A DNA stretch of 64,000 nucleotides from Caballeronia calidae (GTDB taxonomy: Bacteria > Pseudomonadota > Gammaproteobacteria > Burkholderiales > Burkholderiaceae), in NCBI RefSeq assembly GCF_900044055.2, contig NZ_FCOX02000014.1, positions 100,272-164,271 on the forward strand, read 5' to 3'. Made by a program: the position numbers and the translations under genes. Positions within the stretch are counted from its first letter, which is position 1; each line of letters opens with the position of its first letter. Below, piece after piece: positions 1 to 9,056 of the stretch. The notes below the pieces were generated by a model. It had not been told where the DNA came from. It searched no databases and was given only the letters and a program-made list of their open reading frames with translations.

Positions 1-102
1 GCGGTGAAAGTCGATGATTTTTCCTCAGACTTCGGTATCCTCGAAGCATTGCAAAAGCGCAGCGCGGCGCTCGAGCGGCAATTGCCCGAAGCCATCGCCT
101 GA
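1..102 (+). CDS. C-terminal end of an unidentified protein
   Basis: An open frame runs in from the left edge for 33 codons and stops with TGA at 100-102. The visible tail ends in a charged, probably helical segment (ALQKRSAALERQLPEAIA). It lies 66 bases before the FabG-like gene on the same strand and is probably part of the same fatty-acid operon. An acyl-CoA dehydrogenase would fit the context, but the tail carries no diagnostic motif, so this is only a guess. Confidence 0.55.
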   Translation, partial: AVKVDDFSSDFGILEALQKRSAALERQLPEAIA

Positions 103-168
103 AGCACGCGAGCCTGAGGCACACAGACCCACGGCAGCGCCGCGCGCCCGACGACCGATCGCCAATCG

Positions 169-1605
169 ATGAAAGACCGCTATCTCGACTTCGTCAATTC
201 GCCCTTCGGCATGAGCATCGCACGCTCGCTCGGCCTTCCGCGTCCCGAGGTACTGCGCCGCTATCGCGCGGATCATGCCGAATTCGGCGGCATGGCCGCC
301 ATCGGCGCAGGGCCGTCGCCCGCGCTCTTCGATGACCTGATGGCCGTGCTTTCCACCATCGGCATGACGAGCGTCGCGCACGAGAGCGCGGCCGGCTGGC
401 TGCCGGTTGCCGCCCGTCATGGCGCGATGAGCGGCCGCTTCGAGCCGCGCGCCCGCGATGCGCTGGCGAGCGACCGCGCGGATCGTGTCGAAGCGCTGAT
501 CTTCGATGCAACGGGCATCGTCGAAAGCGGCCAGCTGCATGCGCTCTACGCGTTCTTTCACGACGCGCTGCGCTCGCTCGCGAAGAACGGGCGCATCGTC
601 GTGCTCGGCCGCCCGCCCGCCACGCGCGCGAGCGTGCCGGCCGCCACCGCGCAGCACGCGCTCGAAGGCATGGTGCGCTCGCTCGGCAAGGAAGCGCGCA
701 ACGGCATCACGTCGAACCTGCTGCGCGTCGCCGATGACGCGAGTTTCGAGTCCGCGCTGCGCTTCTTTCTCTCGCCGCGCTCCGCCTATGTGTCGGGCCA
801 GGTCGTGACCATCGACGCATCGTCGGCCGCGCCGCATAGCTGGACCACACCGCTCGCGGGCAAGCGCGCGCTCGTGACGGGCGCGGCGCGCGGCATCGGC
901 GCATCGATCGCAGCGGTGCTGGCGGAGCACGGCGCGATCGTCACCGGGCTCGATGTCGAAACCGCCCGCGATGCGCTCGATCAGACCATGCTCTCGATCG
1001 AAGACGCATCGCCCTCGAACGGCGCGCATGCCGCGCTCGTCGCGGACATCGCCGAGCCCGAAGCGCCCGGCGAGATCGCCGCGGCGCTCATCGCATCGGG
1101 CGGCATCGATATCGTCGTGCACAACGCGGGCATCACGCGCGACAAGACCATCGCGCGCATGACCGACGAGATGTGGGACAGCGTGATCGACATCAATCTG
1201 CTGGCGCAGGCGCGCATCGACGACGCGCTGCTCGCACGAGGCGTGCTGCGCGACGGCGGGCGCATCGTCGCGGTGTCGTCGATCAGCGGCATCGCGGGCA
1301 ATCGCGGACAGACCAACTACGCGACCTCGAAGGCCGGCGTGATCGGCCGCGTGCACGCGATGGCGCCCTCGCTGCGCCCACGCGGCATCACGATCAACGC
1401 GGTCGCGCCCGGCTTCATCGAAACCCACATGACCGCGCGCATGCCCTTCGGCGTGCGCGAGGCCGGCAGACGGCTCAACTCGATGGGACAAGGCGGCCTG
1501 CCCGTCGATGTCGCCGAGACCGTCGCGTGGCTCGCGAGTCCGGGCAGCGCGGGCATCACGGGCAACGTCGTGCGCGTGTGCGGCCAAAGCCTGATCGGCG
1601 CGTGA
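169..1605 (+). CDS. long FabG-like 3-oxoacyl-ACP/CoA reductase (two-domain SDR)
   Basis: A 478-residue short-chain dehydrogenase, about twice the length of ordinary FabG. The second half is a full SDR domain. The NAD(P)-binding motif TGAARGIG is near residues 236-243, NAG is present, and the catalytic pair YATSK is near residues 384-388. The first half (about 1-225) looks like a degenerate Rossmann domain without the glycine motif, as in high-molecular-weight FabG (FabG4-type) reductases. These reduce 3-oxoacyl thioesters, often with CoA rather than ACP. The next gene, a MaoC dehydratase, starts 13 bases downstream, so the pair would supply consecutive reduction and dehydration (or reverse) steps. 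Substrate chain length cannot be read from the sequence. Confidence 0.88.
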   Translation: MKDRYLDFVNSPFGMSIARSLGLPRPEVLRRYRADHAEFGGMAAIGAGPSPALFDDLMAVLSTIGMTSVAHESAAGWLPVAARHGAMSGRFEPRARDALASDRADRVEALIFDATGIVESGQLHALYAFFHDALRSLAKNGRIVVLGRPPATRASVPAATAQHALEGMVRSLGKEARNGITSNLLRVADDASFESALRFFLSPRSAYVSGQVVTIDASSAAPHSWTTPLAGKRALVTGAARGIGASIAAVLAEHGAIVTGLDVETARDALDQTMLSIEDASPSNGAHAALVADIAEPEAPGEIAAALIASGGIDIVVHNAGITRDKTIARMTDEMWDSVIDINLLAQARIDDALLARGVLRDGGRIVAVSSISGIAGNRGQTNYATSKAGVIGRVHAMAPSLRPRGITINAVAPGFIETHMTARMPFGVREAGRRLNSMGQGGLPVDVAETVAWLASPGSAGITGNVVRVCGQSLIGA

Positions 1606-1618
1606 GGGGAAAAGACGC

Positions 1619-2524
1619 ATGCACGCACCGACCATGCCGCGCGCCCGCACCGTCGTCATCGATACCTTGCCGCCGCCCGCGAAGCTCTACGGGCGCGCCC
1701 TGCCCGCGCTCTTCAGGCGCTCGCGCGCGCCCGAACTGCCCGCGATCCGGCTCGTGCGTCCCAATGTGAAGCTCGACGCCGAGCAGGTCGGCCGCTATGC
1801 GCGCGTGTGCGGGTTCATCCCGGAGCACGGCGTGCCGCTCACGTTCCCGCACGTGCTCGCGTTTCCCTTGCATCTGATGATGCTCACCGATCCGTCGTTT
1901 CCGTGGTCCGCGCTCGGCGTCGTGCATCTATCGAACAGCGTGCGCTTGCGGCGGCCGCTCGCGGCGGGTCAGAACTTGCGCATCGAGGTGGAGTGCGGGC
2001 CGCTCGTGCCGCATCAAAAAGGCCAGGCGTTCACGCTGCATACGCGCATCTACCGGCGCGGCGAAGCCGTGTGGGACGGCGACAGCGTCTATCTGAAGCG
2101 CGGCGTGAGAAGCGAGAGCGCCGCGCCGCCGACCGACGTGATCGAGGCCGCCGATGCACGCGTGCCGCTCCTCGCCCGCGAAGCGCGCTGGCAGCTTCCG
2201 CCGCAACTCGGACGCGATTACGCGAAGGCATCGGGCGACTTCAATCCGATCCATCTGCACATGCTGAGCGCGAAGGCGTTCGGCTTTCCGCGCGCGATCG
2301 CGCACGGCATGTGGACGCTCGCGCGCACGCTCGCGGCGCTGCATCCGGTCAAGGCGCTCGCGTCCGGATATGCGCACGGCGATTTCAAGTCGCCGCTTTA
2401 TATCCCCGGCGACGCGACGCTGTGGACCGCCGCGCCCTCGTCCGCCGCGCGCGATTTCGAAGTGCGCGATCTCGCGGGCGACCGGCCGCATCTGCGCGGC
2501 CATTTCGAATGGGAGCTGCCATGA
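1619..2524 (+). CDS. MaoC-family (R)-3-hydroxyacyl dehydratase
   Basis: A 301-residue hot-dog-fold protein. The hydratase-2 signature is clear around residues 200-225: the catalytic Asp/His region GDFNPIHLH followed by FPRAIAHGMW. The N-terminal half resembles a second, non-catalytic hot-dog domain, as in double-hot-dog dehydratases. GAGGGGAAAA precedes the ATG. Its stop overlaps the thiolase start (ATGA at 2521-2524), so translation is probably coupled. It likely interconverts 3-hydroxyacyl and enoyl thioesters made by the upstream FabG-like reductase. The family call is firm; the substrate is inferred. Confidence 0.88.
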   Translation: MHAPTMPRARTVVIDTLPPPAKLYGRALPALFRRSRAPELPAIRLVRPNVKLDAEQVGRYARVCGFIPEHGVPLTFPHVLAFPLHLMMLTDPSFPWSALGVVHLSNSVRLRRPLAAGQNLRIEVECGPLVPHQKGQAFTLHTRIYRRGEAVWDGDSVYLKRGVRSESAAPPTDVIEAADARVPLLAREARWQLPPQLGRDYAKASGDFNPIHLHMLSAKAFGFPRAIAHGMWTLARTLAALHPVKALASGYAHGDFKSPLYIPGDATLWTAAPSSAARDFEVRDLAGDRPHLRGHFEWELP

Positions 2525-3828
2525 GCGACGCGCGGCATGAGGTTCGCAGGGTGGCGATCATCGGCAGCAACCGCATTCCGTTCGCGCGCTCGAACACGGC
2601 TTACGCGAGCGCATCGAATCAGGACATGCTGAGCTTCACGCTGCAAGGGCTCGTCGATCGCTACGGCCTGCACGGCATGCGGCTCGGCGAAGTGGCGGCG
2701 GGCGCGGTCGTCAAGCATTCGCGCGACTTCAACCTGACGCGCGAAGCCGCGCTCTCAACGACGCTCGCGAAGGAAACGCCCGCCTACGACGTGCAGCAGG
2801 CCTGCGGCACCGGCCTCGAAACGGTGATCCTGGTCGCGAACAAGATCGCGCTCGGACAGATCGACGTGGGCATCGCGGGCGGCGTCGATACGGCGTCGGA
2901 TGCGCCCATCGCCGTGAACGAGCGCATGCGCAAGATTTTGCTCGAAGCGAATCGCGGACGTTCGGCGGGGCAACGCCTCGGCGCGTTCGCGAAGCTGCGG
3001 CCCGGCATGTTCTTCAGACCGCTTCTGCCGCGCAACGCGGAGCCGCGCACGAACCTCTCGATGGGCGAGCATTGCGAACTGATGGCCAAGCGCTGGAAGA
3101 TTTCGCGCGACGCGCAGGACGCGCTCGCGGAAGAAAGTCATCGCAAGCTCGCGGCGGCCTATGGGCGCGGCTTCTTCAACGATCTGATGACGCCGTACAA
3201 GGGCCTCGCGCGCGACAACACCCTGCGCGCCGATGTGTCGCTGGATCAGCTTTCGCAACTGAAACCCGTATTCGATCGCGACGCGGGCACGCTGACCGCG
3301 GGCAACTCGACGCCGCTCACGGATGGCGCATCGGCGGTGCTGCTCGCCTCCGAGCAATGGGCCGCCGAGCGCGGACTGCCCGTGCAGGCGTTCCTGACGC
3401 ACTCCGCGACCGCAGCCGTCGATTACTTCGACAAGCGCGAAGGCCTGTTGATGGCGCCCGCCTACGCGGTGCCGTCGATGCTCGCGCGCGCCCGTCTCGC
3501 GCTGCAGGATTTCGATTTCTACGAGATCCACGAAGCATTCGCGGCGCAAGTGCTGTGCACGCTCGCCGCGTGGGAAGACGACGAATACTGCCGCACGGCG
3601 CTCGGCCTCGACGCGCCGCCCGGCTCCATCGACCGCGCGCGACTCAACGTGAACGGCGGCTCGCTCGCGACGGGCCATCCGTTCGCCGCGACGGGCGGGC
3701 GCATCGTCGGCACGCTCGCGAAGATGCTCGCGAAGGCGCCCGCGCGCGGCGACGGCCAGCCGCTGCGCGGTCTGATCTCGATCTGCGCGGCGGGCGGTCA
3801 GGGTGTCGTCGCGATACTTGAGCGGTAA
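2521..3828 (+). CDS. fadI: acetyl-CoA C-acyltransferase (FadI-like thiolase)
   Basis: A 435-residue thiolase, matching the length of FadI. The acyl-accepting cysteine is Cys95 in QQACGTGLE. The HEAFA motif, the GHPFAATGGR histidine motif and a C-terminal Cys near 422 (CAAGGQG) complete the active site. I start it at the ATG that overlaps the upstream stop, not at the much longer open frame further upstream. The enzyme cleaves 3-oxoacyl-CoA with CoA in beta-oxidation, or condenses in reverse. With the reductase, dehydratase and ligase around it, it forms a nearly complete acyl-CoA cycle. The symbol is by family resemblance. Confidence 0.88.
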   Translation: MSDARHEVRRVAIIGSNRIPFARSNTAYASASNQDMLSFTLQGLVDRYGLHGMRLGEVAAGAVVKHSRDFNLTREAALSTTLAKETPAYDVQQACGTGLETVILVANKIALGQIDVGIAGGVDTASDAPIAVNERMRKILLEANRGRSAGQRLGAFAKLRPGMFFRPLLPRNAEPRTNLSMGEHCELMAKRWKISRDAQDALAEESHRKLAAAYGRGFFNDLMTPYKGLARDNTLRADVSLDQLSQLKPVFDRDAGTLTAGNSTPLTDGASAVLLASEQWAAERGLPVQAFLTHSATAAVDYFDKREGLLMAPAYAVPSMLARARLALQDFDFYEIHEAFAAQVLCTLAAWEDDEYCRTALGLDAPPGSIDRARLNVNGGSLATGHPFAATGGRIVGTLAKMLAKAPARGDGQPLRGLISICAAGGQGVVAILER

Positions 3829-3902
3829 GCAGCAGACGTAGAAACACGAGGCGTGCTATCGACGTGTAGCAACGAGATGCGTTGCGCCAACGGAGACACC
3901 AC

Positions 3903-5660
3903 ATGAGCCCGGGACAGGCAGCGCCGCGCGGAGCCCTCGTGCCGCACGCGACGGACGGCATCTGGTATGCGTCGTATCCGCCGGATGTCGCGCGCGAGAT
4001 CGATCCTTCGCGCTATCGCTCGCTCGCGCATTTCTTCGACGAATGCGTCGGGCGGTTTCGGGATCGCGTCGCGTTCGTGAGCCTCGGCTCGGCACTCAAG
4101 TTCGCCACGCTCGGCCAGAAGGCGCATGCGTTCGCATCGTATCTGCAGGACATCGGCGTGAAGCCCGGCGACCGCGTCGCGCTCATGATGCCCAACACGC
4201 TCGCCTATCCCGTCACGATGTTCGGCACGCTGATCGCGGGCGCGATCGTCGTCAACGTGAATCCGCTCTATACGGCGCGCGAGCTCGGTCAGCAGTTGAA
4301 GGACAGCGGCGCGCAGACCATCGTCGTATTCGAGAACTTCGCGAAGACCGTGCAGGACGCGCAGCCGGGCACGCGCGTGAGGAACATCGTCGTGACCGGC
4401 ATCGGCGATCTCCTCGGCAAGGGGCTCAACGTCAAGGGCCGCGCGATCGATCTGCTCGTGCGTCACGTGAAGAAGCAGGTGCCCGCCTACAGCCTGCCCG
4501 ATGCGGTCCGCCTGCCGCAAGCGCTCGCACGCGGCGCAAGGCGCGAGTTCGATCCGGTGCGGGTCGGTCATGGCGATATCGCGTTCATTCAATACACCGG
4601 CGGCACGACGGGCGTCGCGAAAGGCGCGATGCTCACGCATCGCAATGTGATCGCCAATCTGCTGCAGGCGCTCGAATGGGCTGGCGGACGGCTCGTCGAC
4701 GGCCACGAGATCATCGTCACGCCGCTGCCGCTCTATCACATCTATTCGCTGACGGTGAACGCGCTCGCCTTTCTCGCGATCGGCGCGCGCAATGTGCTGA
4801 TCGTCAATCCGCGCGACATCCGTGCGCTCGTGCGGGCGCTGCGTCACGAAAACTTCACGGCGATCACCGCGCTCAACACGCTCTACAGCGCGCTCATGGA
4901 CAACGAAGACTTCCGCAAGCGCGACTTCTCCGCGCTCAAGCTCGCGATGGCGGGCGGCATGGCGACCCAGCGCGTGATCGCCGAACGCTTCAGGGCGATG
5001 ACCGGCCAGTCGCTCGTCGAAGGCTACGGCCTCACCGAATGCTCGCCGCTCGTCTGCGCGACGCCGCTCGATGCGCATGGCGACAGCGCCTTCGCCGGAA
5101 CGATCGGCGTGCCGGTGCCGTCCACGATGGTGCGCCTGCGCCGCGAGGACGGCGCCTGGGCGAACGTCGACGAACCCGGCGAGCTCTGCGTGCAGGGCCC
5201 GCAAGTGATGAAAGGCTACTGGAACCGTCCCGAAGACACGGCGCAGGCGATCGACGCGGACGGCTGGCTCGCGACCGGCGACATCGGTGTGATGGATGCG
5301 CGCGGCATCATCCGGCTCATCGACCGCAAGAAGGACATGATGATCGTATCGGGCTTCAACGTGTATCCGAACGAGATCGAGGATGTGCTCGCGGCGCATC
5401 CGAAGGTGCGCGCGGTGGCGGCCGTGGGCGTGCCCGATCCGGTGACGGGCGAGCGCGTGAAGGCGTTCGTCGTGCGCCGCGACGACTCGCTCACGGTGGA
5501 AGAACTGCTGAAGTTCGCCCGTTTACACCTGACCGGCTATAAGGTGCCTACGTACGTCGAGTTCCGCGACGCGCTGCCGCTCACGACGATCGGCAAGGTG
5601 TTAAGGCGCGAATTGCGCGAAGCCGGATTGCAATCACCGAAACCGCAGGATCAGCTTTAG
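3903..5660 (+). CDS. fadD: long-chain fatty-acid--CoA ligase (FadD-type)
   Basis: A 585-residue ANL-superfamily adenylating enzyme. Core motifs appear in order: the phosphate-binding loop YTGGTTGVAKGAM, YGLTECSPLV, the TGDIG aspartate and DRKKDMMIVSGFNVYP, then the C-terminal lysine region TTIGKVLRRELR. I use the ATG at 3903 because GGAGA lies 7 bases before it; the frame stays open upstream to 3882. It activates fatty acids to acyl-CoA at the cytoplasmic membrane for beta-oxidation or lipid synthesis. It follows the thiolase by 74 bases and is followed at once by the DUF1571 gene. Confidence 0.9.
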   Translation: MSPGQAAPRGALVPHATDGIWYASYPPDVAREIDPSRYRSLAHFFDECVGRFRDRVAFVSLGSALKFATLGQKAHAFASYLQDIGVKPGDRVALMMPNTLAYPVTMFGTLIAGAIVVNVNPLYTARELGQQLKDSGAQTIVVFENFAKTVQDAQPGTRVRNIVVTGIGDLLGKGLNVKGRAIDLLVRHVKKQVPAYSLPDAVRLPQALARGARREFDPVRVGHGDIAFIQYTGGTTGVAKGAMLTHRNVIANLLQALEWAGGRLVDGHEIIVTPLPLYHIYSLTVNALAFLAIGARNVLIVNPRDIRALVRALRHENFTAITALNTLYSALMDNEDFRKRDFSALKLAMAGGMATQRVIAERFRAMTGQSLVEGYGLTECSPLVCATPLDAHGDSAFAGTIGVPVPSTMVRLRREDGAWANVDEPGELCVQGPQVMKGYWNRPEDTAQAIDADGWLATGDIGVMDARGIIRLIDRKKDMMIVSGFNVYPNEIEDVLAAHPKVRAVAAVGVPDPVTGERVKAFVVRRDDSLTVEELLKFARLHLTGYKVPTYVEFRDALPLTTIGKVLRRELREAGLQSPKPQDQL

Positions 5661-5669
5661 GAGATGCTC

Positions 5670-6557
5670 ATGCTGCGTGCGCGATGCCGCCGGACGCTGG
5701 ACTTGCGGCTCGCCCGCGCGTGCCTCTTCTGCTTCTGCGCGATGTTCGCGAGCCTCTTCGCACACGCGCAAACCAAGGACGACATCGCACAGATCGCCGA
5801 TCTCGGCGTCGAGCAGCAGGTGCAATGGCTCTCGCAGGCGGCCGCGAGCGGCGCGCTCGCGAAGCTCGACGATGCCCGGCTCGTCGCCGTCTTCCGCTCG
5901 CTCGATGCGCGCACCGTGCCGCGCTATTTGCAGGAAGGCCTGCGCGACTTCGCGTCGTGCGAGTTCACGATGCGCCGGCGCGAGCGCATCAACGGAAAAT
6001 GGCCGAAGCGCGCGGATCACATGCTCGTGCGCGTCACGCGCGAGCCGCTGCGCATCTACGCCAAATGGCTGCCCGATGGCGCGCACGCGGGCCAGGAAGT
6101 CATCTACGACGATTCTAGGCGCCCCGATCAGCTCTACGGTCATCTCGGCGGTTTCCTGAGCGTCGTGCCGATGTGGACCTCGGTGAACGGCGTGCTCGCC
6201 CGCGCGCAGTCGAATCACTCGATCCGCGAACTCGGCATCGACGCGATCACGCAGCGCTTCATCGACGAGGGACGCAAGTTCGCGGAAGCGGGCATCACGA
6301 AGCCGTCGAGCATCGACGTGAAGACCGTCGACGGAATGCGCGTGGTCGCCTTCACGTATGAAACGCCCGATGGACAACCCGAGTTCTACGCGAAGAAGGA
6401 AGTGCTCGGGCTCGACCTCGAGCGGCCGGTCTTTCGCACGCTGGAGTCGTACGACAACGACGGCGCAATTTTTGAAAGCGTCGTGTTCGAGCGCATCGAA
6501 ACCAAACCCTTCGACGATCTGACGTTCGACCCGAAAAATCCCGACTATCGCTTCTGA
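5670..6557 (+). CDS. DUF1571 family exported protein
   Basis: A protein of about 295 residues with an N-terminal signal peptide: a basic start, then a hydrophobic stretch ending near AHAQ. The start at 5670 has GGAG six bases upstream; an in-frame ATG at 5664 would lie inside that site. The rest reads as a soluble periplasmic domain with conserved aromatic and charged residues (for example FTMRRRERINGKW). DUF1571 has no settled biochemical role. Position directly behind fadD suggests a link with lipid handling at the envelope, but that is inference from neighbourhood only. Confidence 0.75.
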   Translation: MLRARCRRTLDLRLARACLFCFCAMFASLFAHAQTKDDIAQIADLGVEQQVQWLSQAAASGALAKLDDARLVAVFRSLDARTVPRYLQEGLRDFASCEFTMRRRERINGKWPKRADHMLVRVTREPLRIYAKWLPDGAHAGQEVIYDDSRRPDQLYGHLGGFLSVVPMWTSVNGVLARAQSNHSIRELGIDAITQRFIDEGRKFAEAGITKPSSIDVKTVDGMRVVAFTYETPDGQPEFYAKKEVLGLDLERPVFRTLESYDNDGAIFESVVFERIETKPFDDLTFDPKNPDYRF

Positions 6558-6751
6558 TCGAAGCCTTAATGAAACGCCCCCTGACTTCGTGACACGTGGT
6601 GTAACAACGGGTTTCACTGCGCGCCGTGCGTCTTAAGTTTCGCCTAAGAGTCGGCCGATAATCTGCCCGCATCCCATCGACATCAAGGTCTGCGCACAGG
6701 CGTCATGCCGAAAGCGCCGCGTATCGTCATGCAAACTTGAGGACATCTTTC

Positions 6752-6994
6752 ATGAACCTCCGCCGTCCGGCTTCCGCACCCGTGCGAGCCATCAAAAAGC
6801 TTCTGAGCCACCACGAAATCGCCACGCTGCTTCTCCTGATGCACGCGCCCATCGACGTCATGGCGGCCACGCCCGATGTCGCCTCGCTGCAGGAATACGG
6901 GTATGTCGAGATCGTATCGGCGGACGCGGGCAAGCCGGAGGTGCGGCTCACGGAAGACGGCGACGCGGTGCTGCGCGGCCTCGGCGTCAAGTAA
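6752..6994 (+). CDS. small conserved hypothetical protein, winged-helix-like
   Basis: An 80-residue protein starting at an ATG with GAGGA nine bases upstream. Residues 14-75 read like a small helix-turn-helix or winged domain (KKLLSHHEIATLLLLMHAP, then LQEYGYVEIV and VRLTEDGDAVLRGLG). The 'LTEDGDAVLRGL' ending resembles the wing and last helix of MarR/PadR-like folds. It is a single-gene unit between the lipid operon and surE. A DNA-binding role is possible but unproven. Confidence 0.6.
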   Translation: MNLRRPASAPVRAIKKLLSHHEIATLLLLMHAPIDVMAATPDVASLQEYGYVEIVSADAGKPEVRLTEDGDAVLRGLGVK

Positions 6995-7089
6995 AGGCAC
7001 TCTCCGAACCGGGCCTGCGGACGCCCGCTAGCGCGAACTCTGTAATAATCGGTCGATCCCTTTCACCATCGACCAAGGAGTGATTCGCG

Positions 7090-7878
7090 ATGTCCGCCCT
7101 CTCGCCCATCCTGCAGCGTGTGCTCATCACCAACGACGACGGCATCGACGCCCCCGGCCTCGCCGTGCTCGAAGCGGTCGCCGCCGAACTCGCGCACGAA
7201 GTCTGGGTGATCGCCCCCGAGCACGATCAGAGCGGCACGTCGCACTCCATCAGCCTGCACTCGCCGCTGCGCATATCGCGTCAGGGCGAGCGGCGCTACG
7301 GCGTGCAAGGCACGCCCGGCGATTGCGTCGTGATGGCCGCGCGTCACATCATGAAGGACGCGCCGCCCACGCTCGTGCTTTCCGGCATCAACCGCGGCGC
7401 GAATCTGGGTGTCGAAACGATGTTCTCCGGCACCGTCGGCGCCGCGATGACGGGCCTGCTGCTCGGCCTGCCGTCGATCGCACTGAGCCAGGCATTCACC
7501 GATCGCGAGAACGTGCGCTGGGATACGGCGCGCGCGCTGGCGCCGGGCGTGATCAGCCAGCTGCTTTCGATTTCCCACGACGCGCCCACGTGCCTGAACG
7601 TCAATTTCCCCGATTGCGACGCGTCCGCCGCCGGTCCGCTCACCGTGACGCGGCAAGGCGTCGGGCTCGTGGAAGGCATCGATGTGCTGCCGCTCGTCGA
7701 TCCGCGCGGCATCGACTATCACTGGCTGCGCTTTCAGCGCGGCCCGCGCCCGAATTCGCCCGATAGCGAAACGGCGGTGGTGGCGTCCGGCCGCGTGTCG
7801 GTCACGCCGCTGCATTTCGATCGCACCGACGAGCGCACCTTCGCCACGCTCGAAGCGGGTCTGAAGCGCGGCGTCTGA
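7090..7878 (+). CDS. surE: 5'/3'-nucleotidase SurE
   Basis: A 262-residue protein with the SurE metal-binding N-terminus (LITNDDG, Asp16 and Asp17), the SGTSHS loop, GTPGDC and NRGANLG motifs. SurE removes phosphate from nucleoside monophosphates and short polyphosphates during stress and stationary phase in the cytoplasm. AAGGAG lies nine bases before the ATG, and an AT-rich -10-like element (TAATAAT) is at 7043-7049. Unlike many relatives it is not followed here by pcm or nlpD. Identification is secure. Confidence 0.95.
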   Translation: MSALSPILQRVLITNDDGIDAPGLAVLEAVAAELAHEVWVIAPEHDQSGTSHSISLHSPLRISRQGERRYGVQGTPGDCVVMAARHIMKDAPPTLVLSGINRGANLGVETMFSGTVGAAMTGLLLGLPSIALSQAFTDRENVRWDTARALAPGVISQLLSISHDAPTCLNVNFPDCDASAAGPLTVTRQGVGLVEGIDVLPLVDPRGIDYHWLRFQRGPRPNSPDSETAVVASGRVSVTPLHFDRTDERTFATLEAGLKRGV

Positions 7879-7966
7879 GTGCCCGACGCGCGCCGCTAGA
7901 ACGTTTCCTCCCAGACGAAGCCGATCGCTTTCTCGTATGCTCCAGCGATCACGACAAGGAGACGAT

Positions 7967-8431
7967 ATGACCCGTTCCATCGGCCGGCGCGGCGTGCGCC
8001 CGATGCTCGGCGCGCTCTGCGCCACCCTCGCTGCGAGCGCGTTCGCGCAGGCGGCGACGCCCGTCGGCACCTGGCAGACCATCGACGATCAGACCGGCAA
8101 GCCGAAAGCGATCATCCAGATCGTCGATGACGGCAGCGGCCAGTTGTCCGGCAAGGTCGTGCGCGGCATCGGCGAGTTCGATCATCCCGACAGACGCTGC
8201 ACGGCCTGCACCGACGAGCGCAAGGATCAGCTGATCAAGGGCATGACGATCATCACCGGGATGAGACAGGACGGCGAGACATGGGACGGCGGCCGGATTC
8301 TCGATCCCGAAAGCGGCAAGCTCTACAAGTGCAGGATGAAGCTCGAGGACAGCGGGCAGAAGCTCGTCGTGCGCGGGTATGTCGGCATGTCGCTGCTGGG
8401 ACGATCCCAGACGTGGGTGCGCCAGCAATAA
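7967..8431 (+). CDS. DUF2147 family exported protein
   Basis: A 154-residue protein with a signal peptide of about 28 residues ending AFAQA. The mature domain has the DUF2147 pattern: it opens with PVGTWQTIDDQTGKPKA, contains a CTAC-type cysteine pair near the middle and DGGRILDPESGKLYKC, and ends in GYVG-LGRSQTW. These are small beta-barrel, lipocalin-like periplasmic proteins of unknown ligand. AAGGAG precedes the chosen ATG; the frame also opens upstream at 7937 without a signal-like start. A strong terminator follows. Confidence 0.82.
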   Translation: MTRSIGRRGVRPMLGALCATLAASAFAQAATPVGTWQTIDDQTGKPKAIIQIVDDGSGQLSGKVVRGIGEFDHPDRRCTACTDERKDQLIKGMTIITGMRQDGETWDGGRILDPESGKLYKCRMKLEDSGQKLVVRGYVGMSLLGRSQTWVRQQ

Positions 8432-8460
8432 GCGATGCGCGGCGAGCGCCGGAAAAGATA

Positions 8461-8500
8461 AAGCCGGTCGAAGATGATTCTCTTCGACCGGCTTCTTCAT
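8461..8500. terminator. bidirectional hairpin between DUF2147 gene and DUF4096 gene
   Basis: A 14-bp perfect stem (AAGCCGGTCGAAGA with TCTTCGACCGGCTT, 6-base loop) lies between the convergent DUF2147 (+) and DUF4096 (-) genes. The tract after it is only moderately T-rich (CTTCTTCATT), so it works better as a plus-strand terminator. Confidence 0.75.
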
Positions 8501-8529
8501 TGCGCCGCGGACTTCTATGGTCCGCAGGC

Positions 8530-8913
8530 TCAGGCGGCGTGACGCTCGTGCGCTGGCGGCACTGCCGGCACTTCAGCGCTTTCGGGCTTGAACTCCGCCG
8601 GCACGCGCATGCGGGACGTCATCAACGAGTAGAGCGACTCGCCTGCCGGCCCGAACAACTGAGTCATCACGCGCAACAGCACGCCCGACTCGTGCCATGC
8701 CTTGAAACGCCGATGGCAGGTCTGATACGACGGATATTTGCGCGGCAGCGTGGACCACGACGCGCCGCTGTACATGACCCAGAGCACACCGTTGAGCACG
8801 GCGCGGGTATTAGCGAGCGGCCGGCCCCGCAACTCCGAACGCGGACGCAGTTCGGGAAGCAGCGGTGCCACCATTTGCCATTCTTCGTCGGACAAGTCGC
8901 GATAGGGCTTCAC
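8530..8913 (-). CDS. stand-alone DUF4096 (IS5-type transposase N-terminal) protein
   Basis: A 127-residue protein starting at a GTG with GGAGAG six bases upstream; the frame extends upstream to 8979 but without a comparable site. It consists of the DUF4096 domain found at the N-terminus of IS5-family transposases (LSDEEWQMVAPLLPE, RGRPLANTRAVLNGVLWVM, GASWSTLPRKYPSYQTCHRRFKAW). An unrelated 35-residue tail follows. No DDE catalytic domain follows in any frame and no terminal repeats were found, so it is not an active insertion sequence. A paralogue sits at 36289-36690. It may be a domesticated DNA-binding protein or a relic. Confidence 0.8.
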   Translation of the reverse strand: MKPYRDLSDEEWQMVAPLLPELRPRSELRGRPLANTRAVLNGVLWVMYSGASWSTLPRKYPSYQTCHRRFKAWHESGVLLRVMTQLFGPAGESLYSLMTSRMRVPAEFKPESAEVPAVPPAHERHAA

Positions 8914-9056
8914 GGTATTCTCTCCAATTTGCTGTCTGATTACCGGCATCGACGATACCGAGTACCCGAGAGCAGGCAAATAAGAGTGATCCGAATCCTG
9001 AAAAAGCCCGAAAAGCCTTATGCCGATTGGCTAGCGGCAGTTTTTTGATTCTCGTA

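Noticed and set aside
3798..5399. A 533-codon minus-strand frame
   Set aside because: Antisense to fadD, which carries all ANL motifs.
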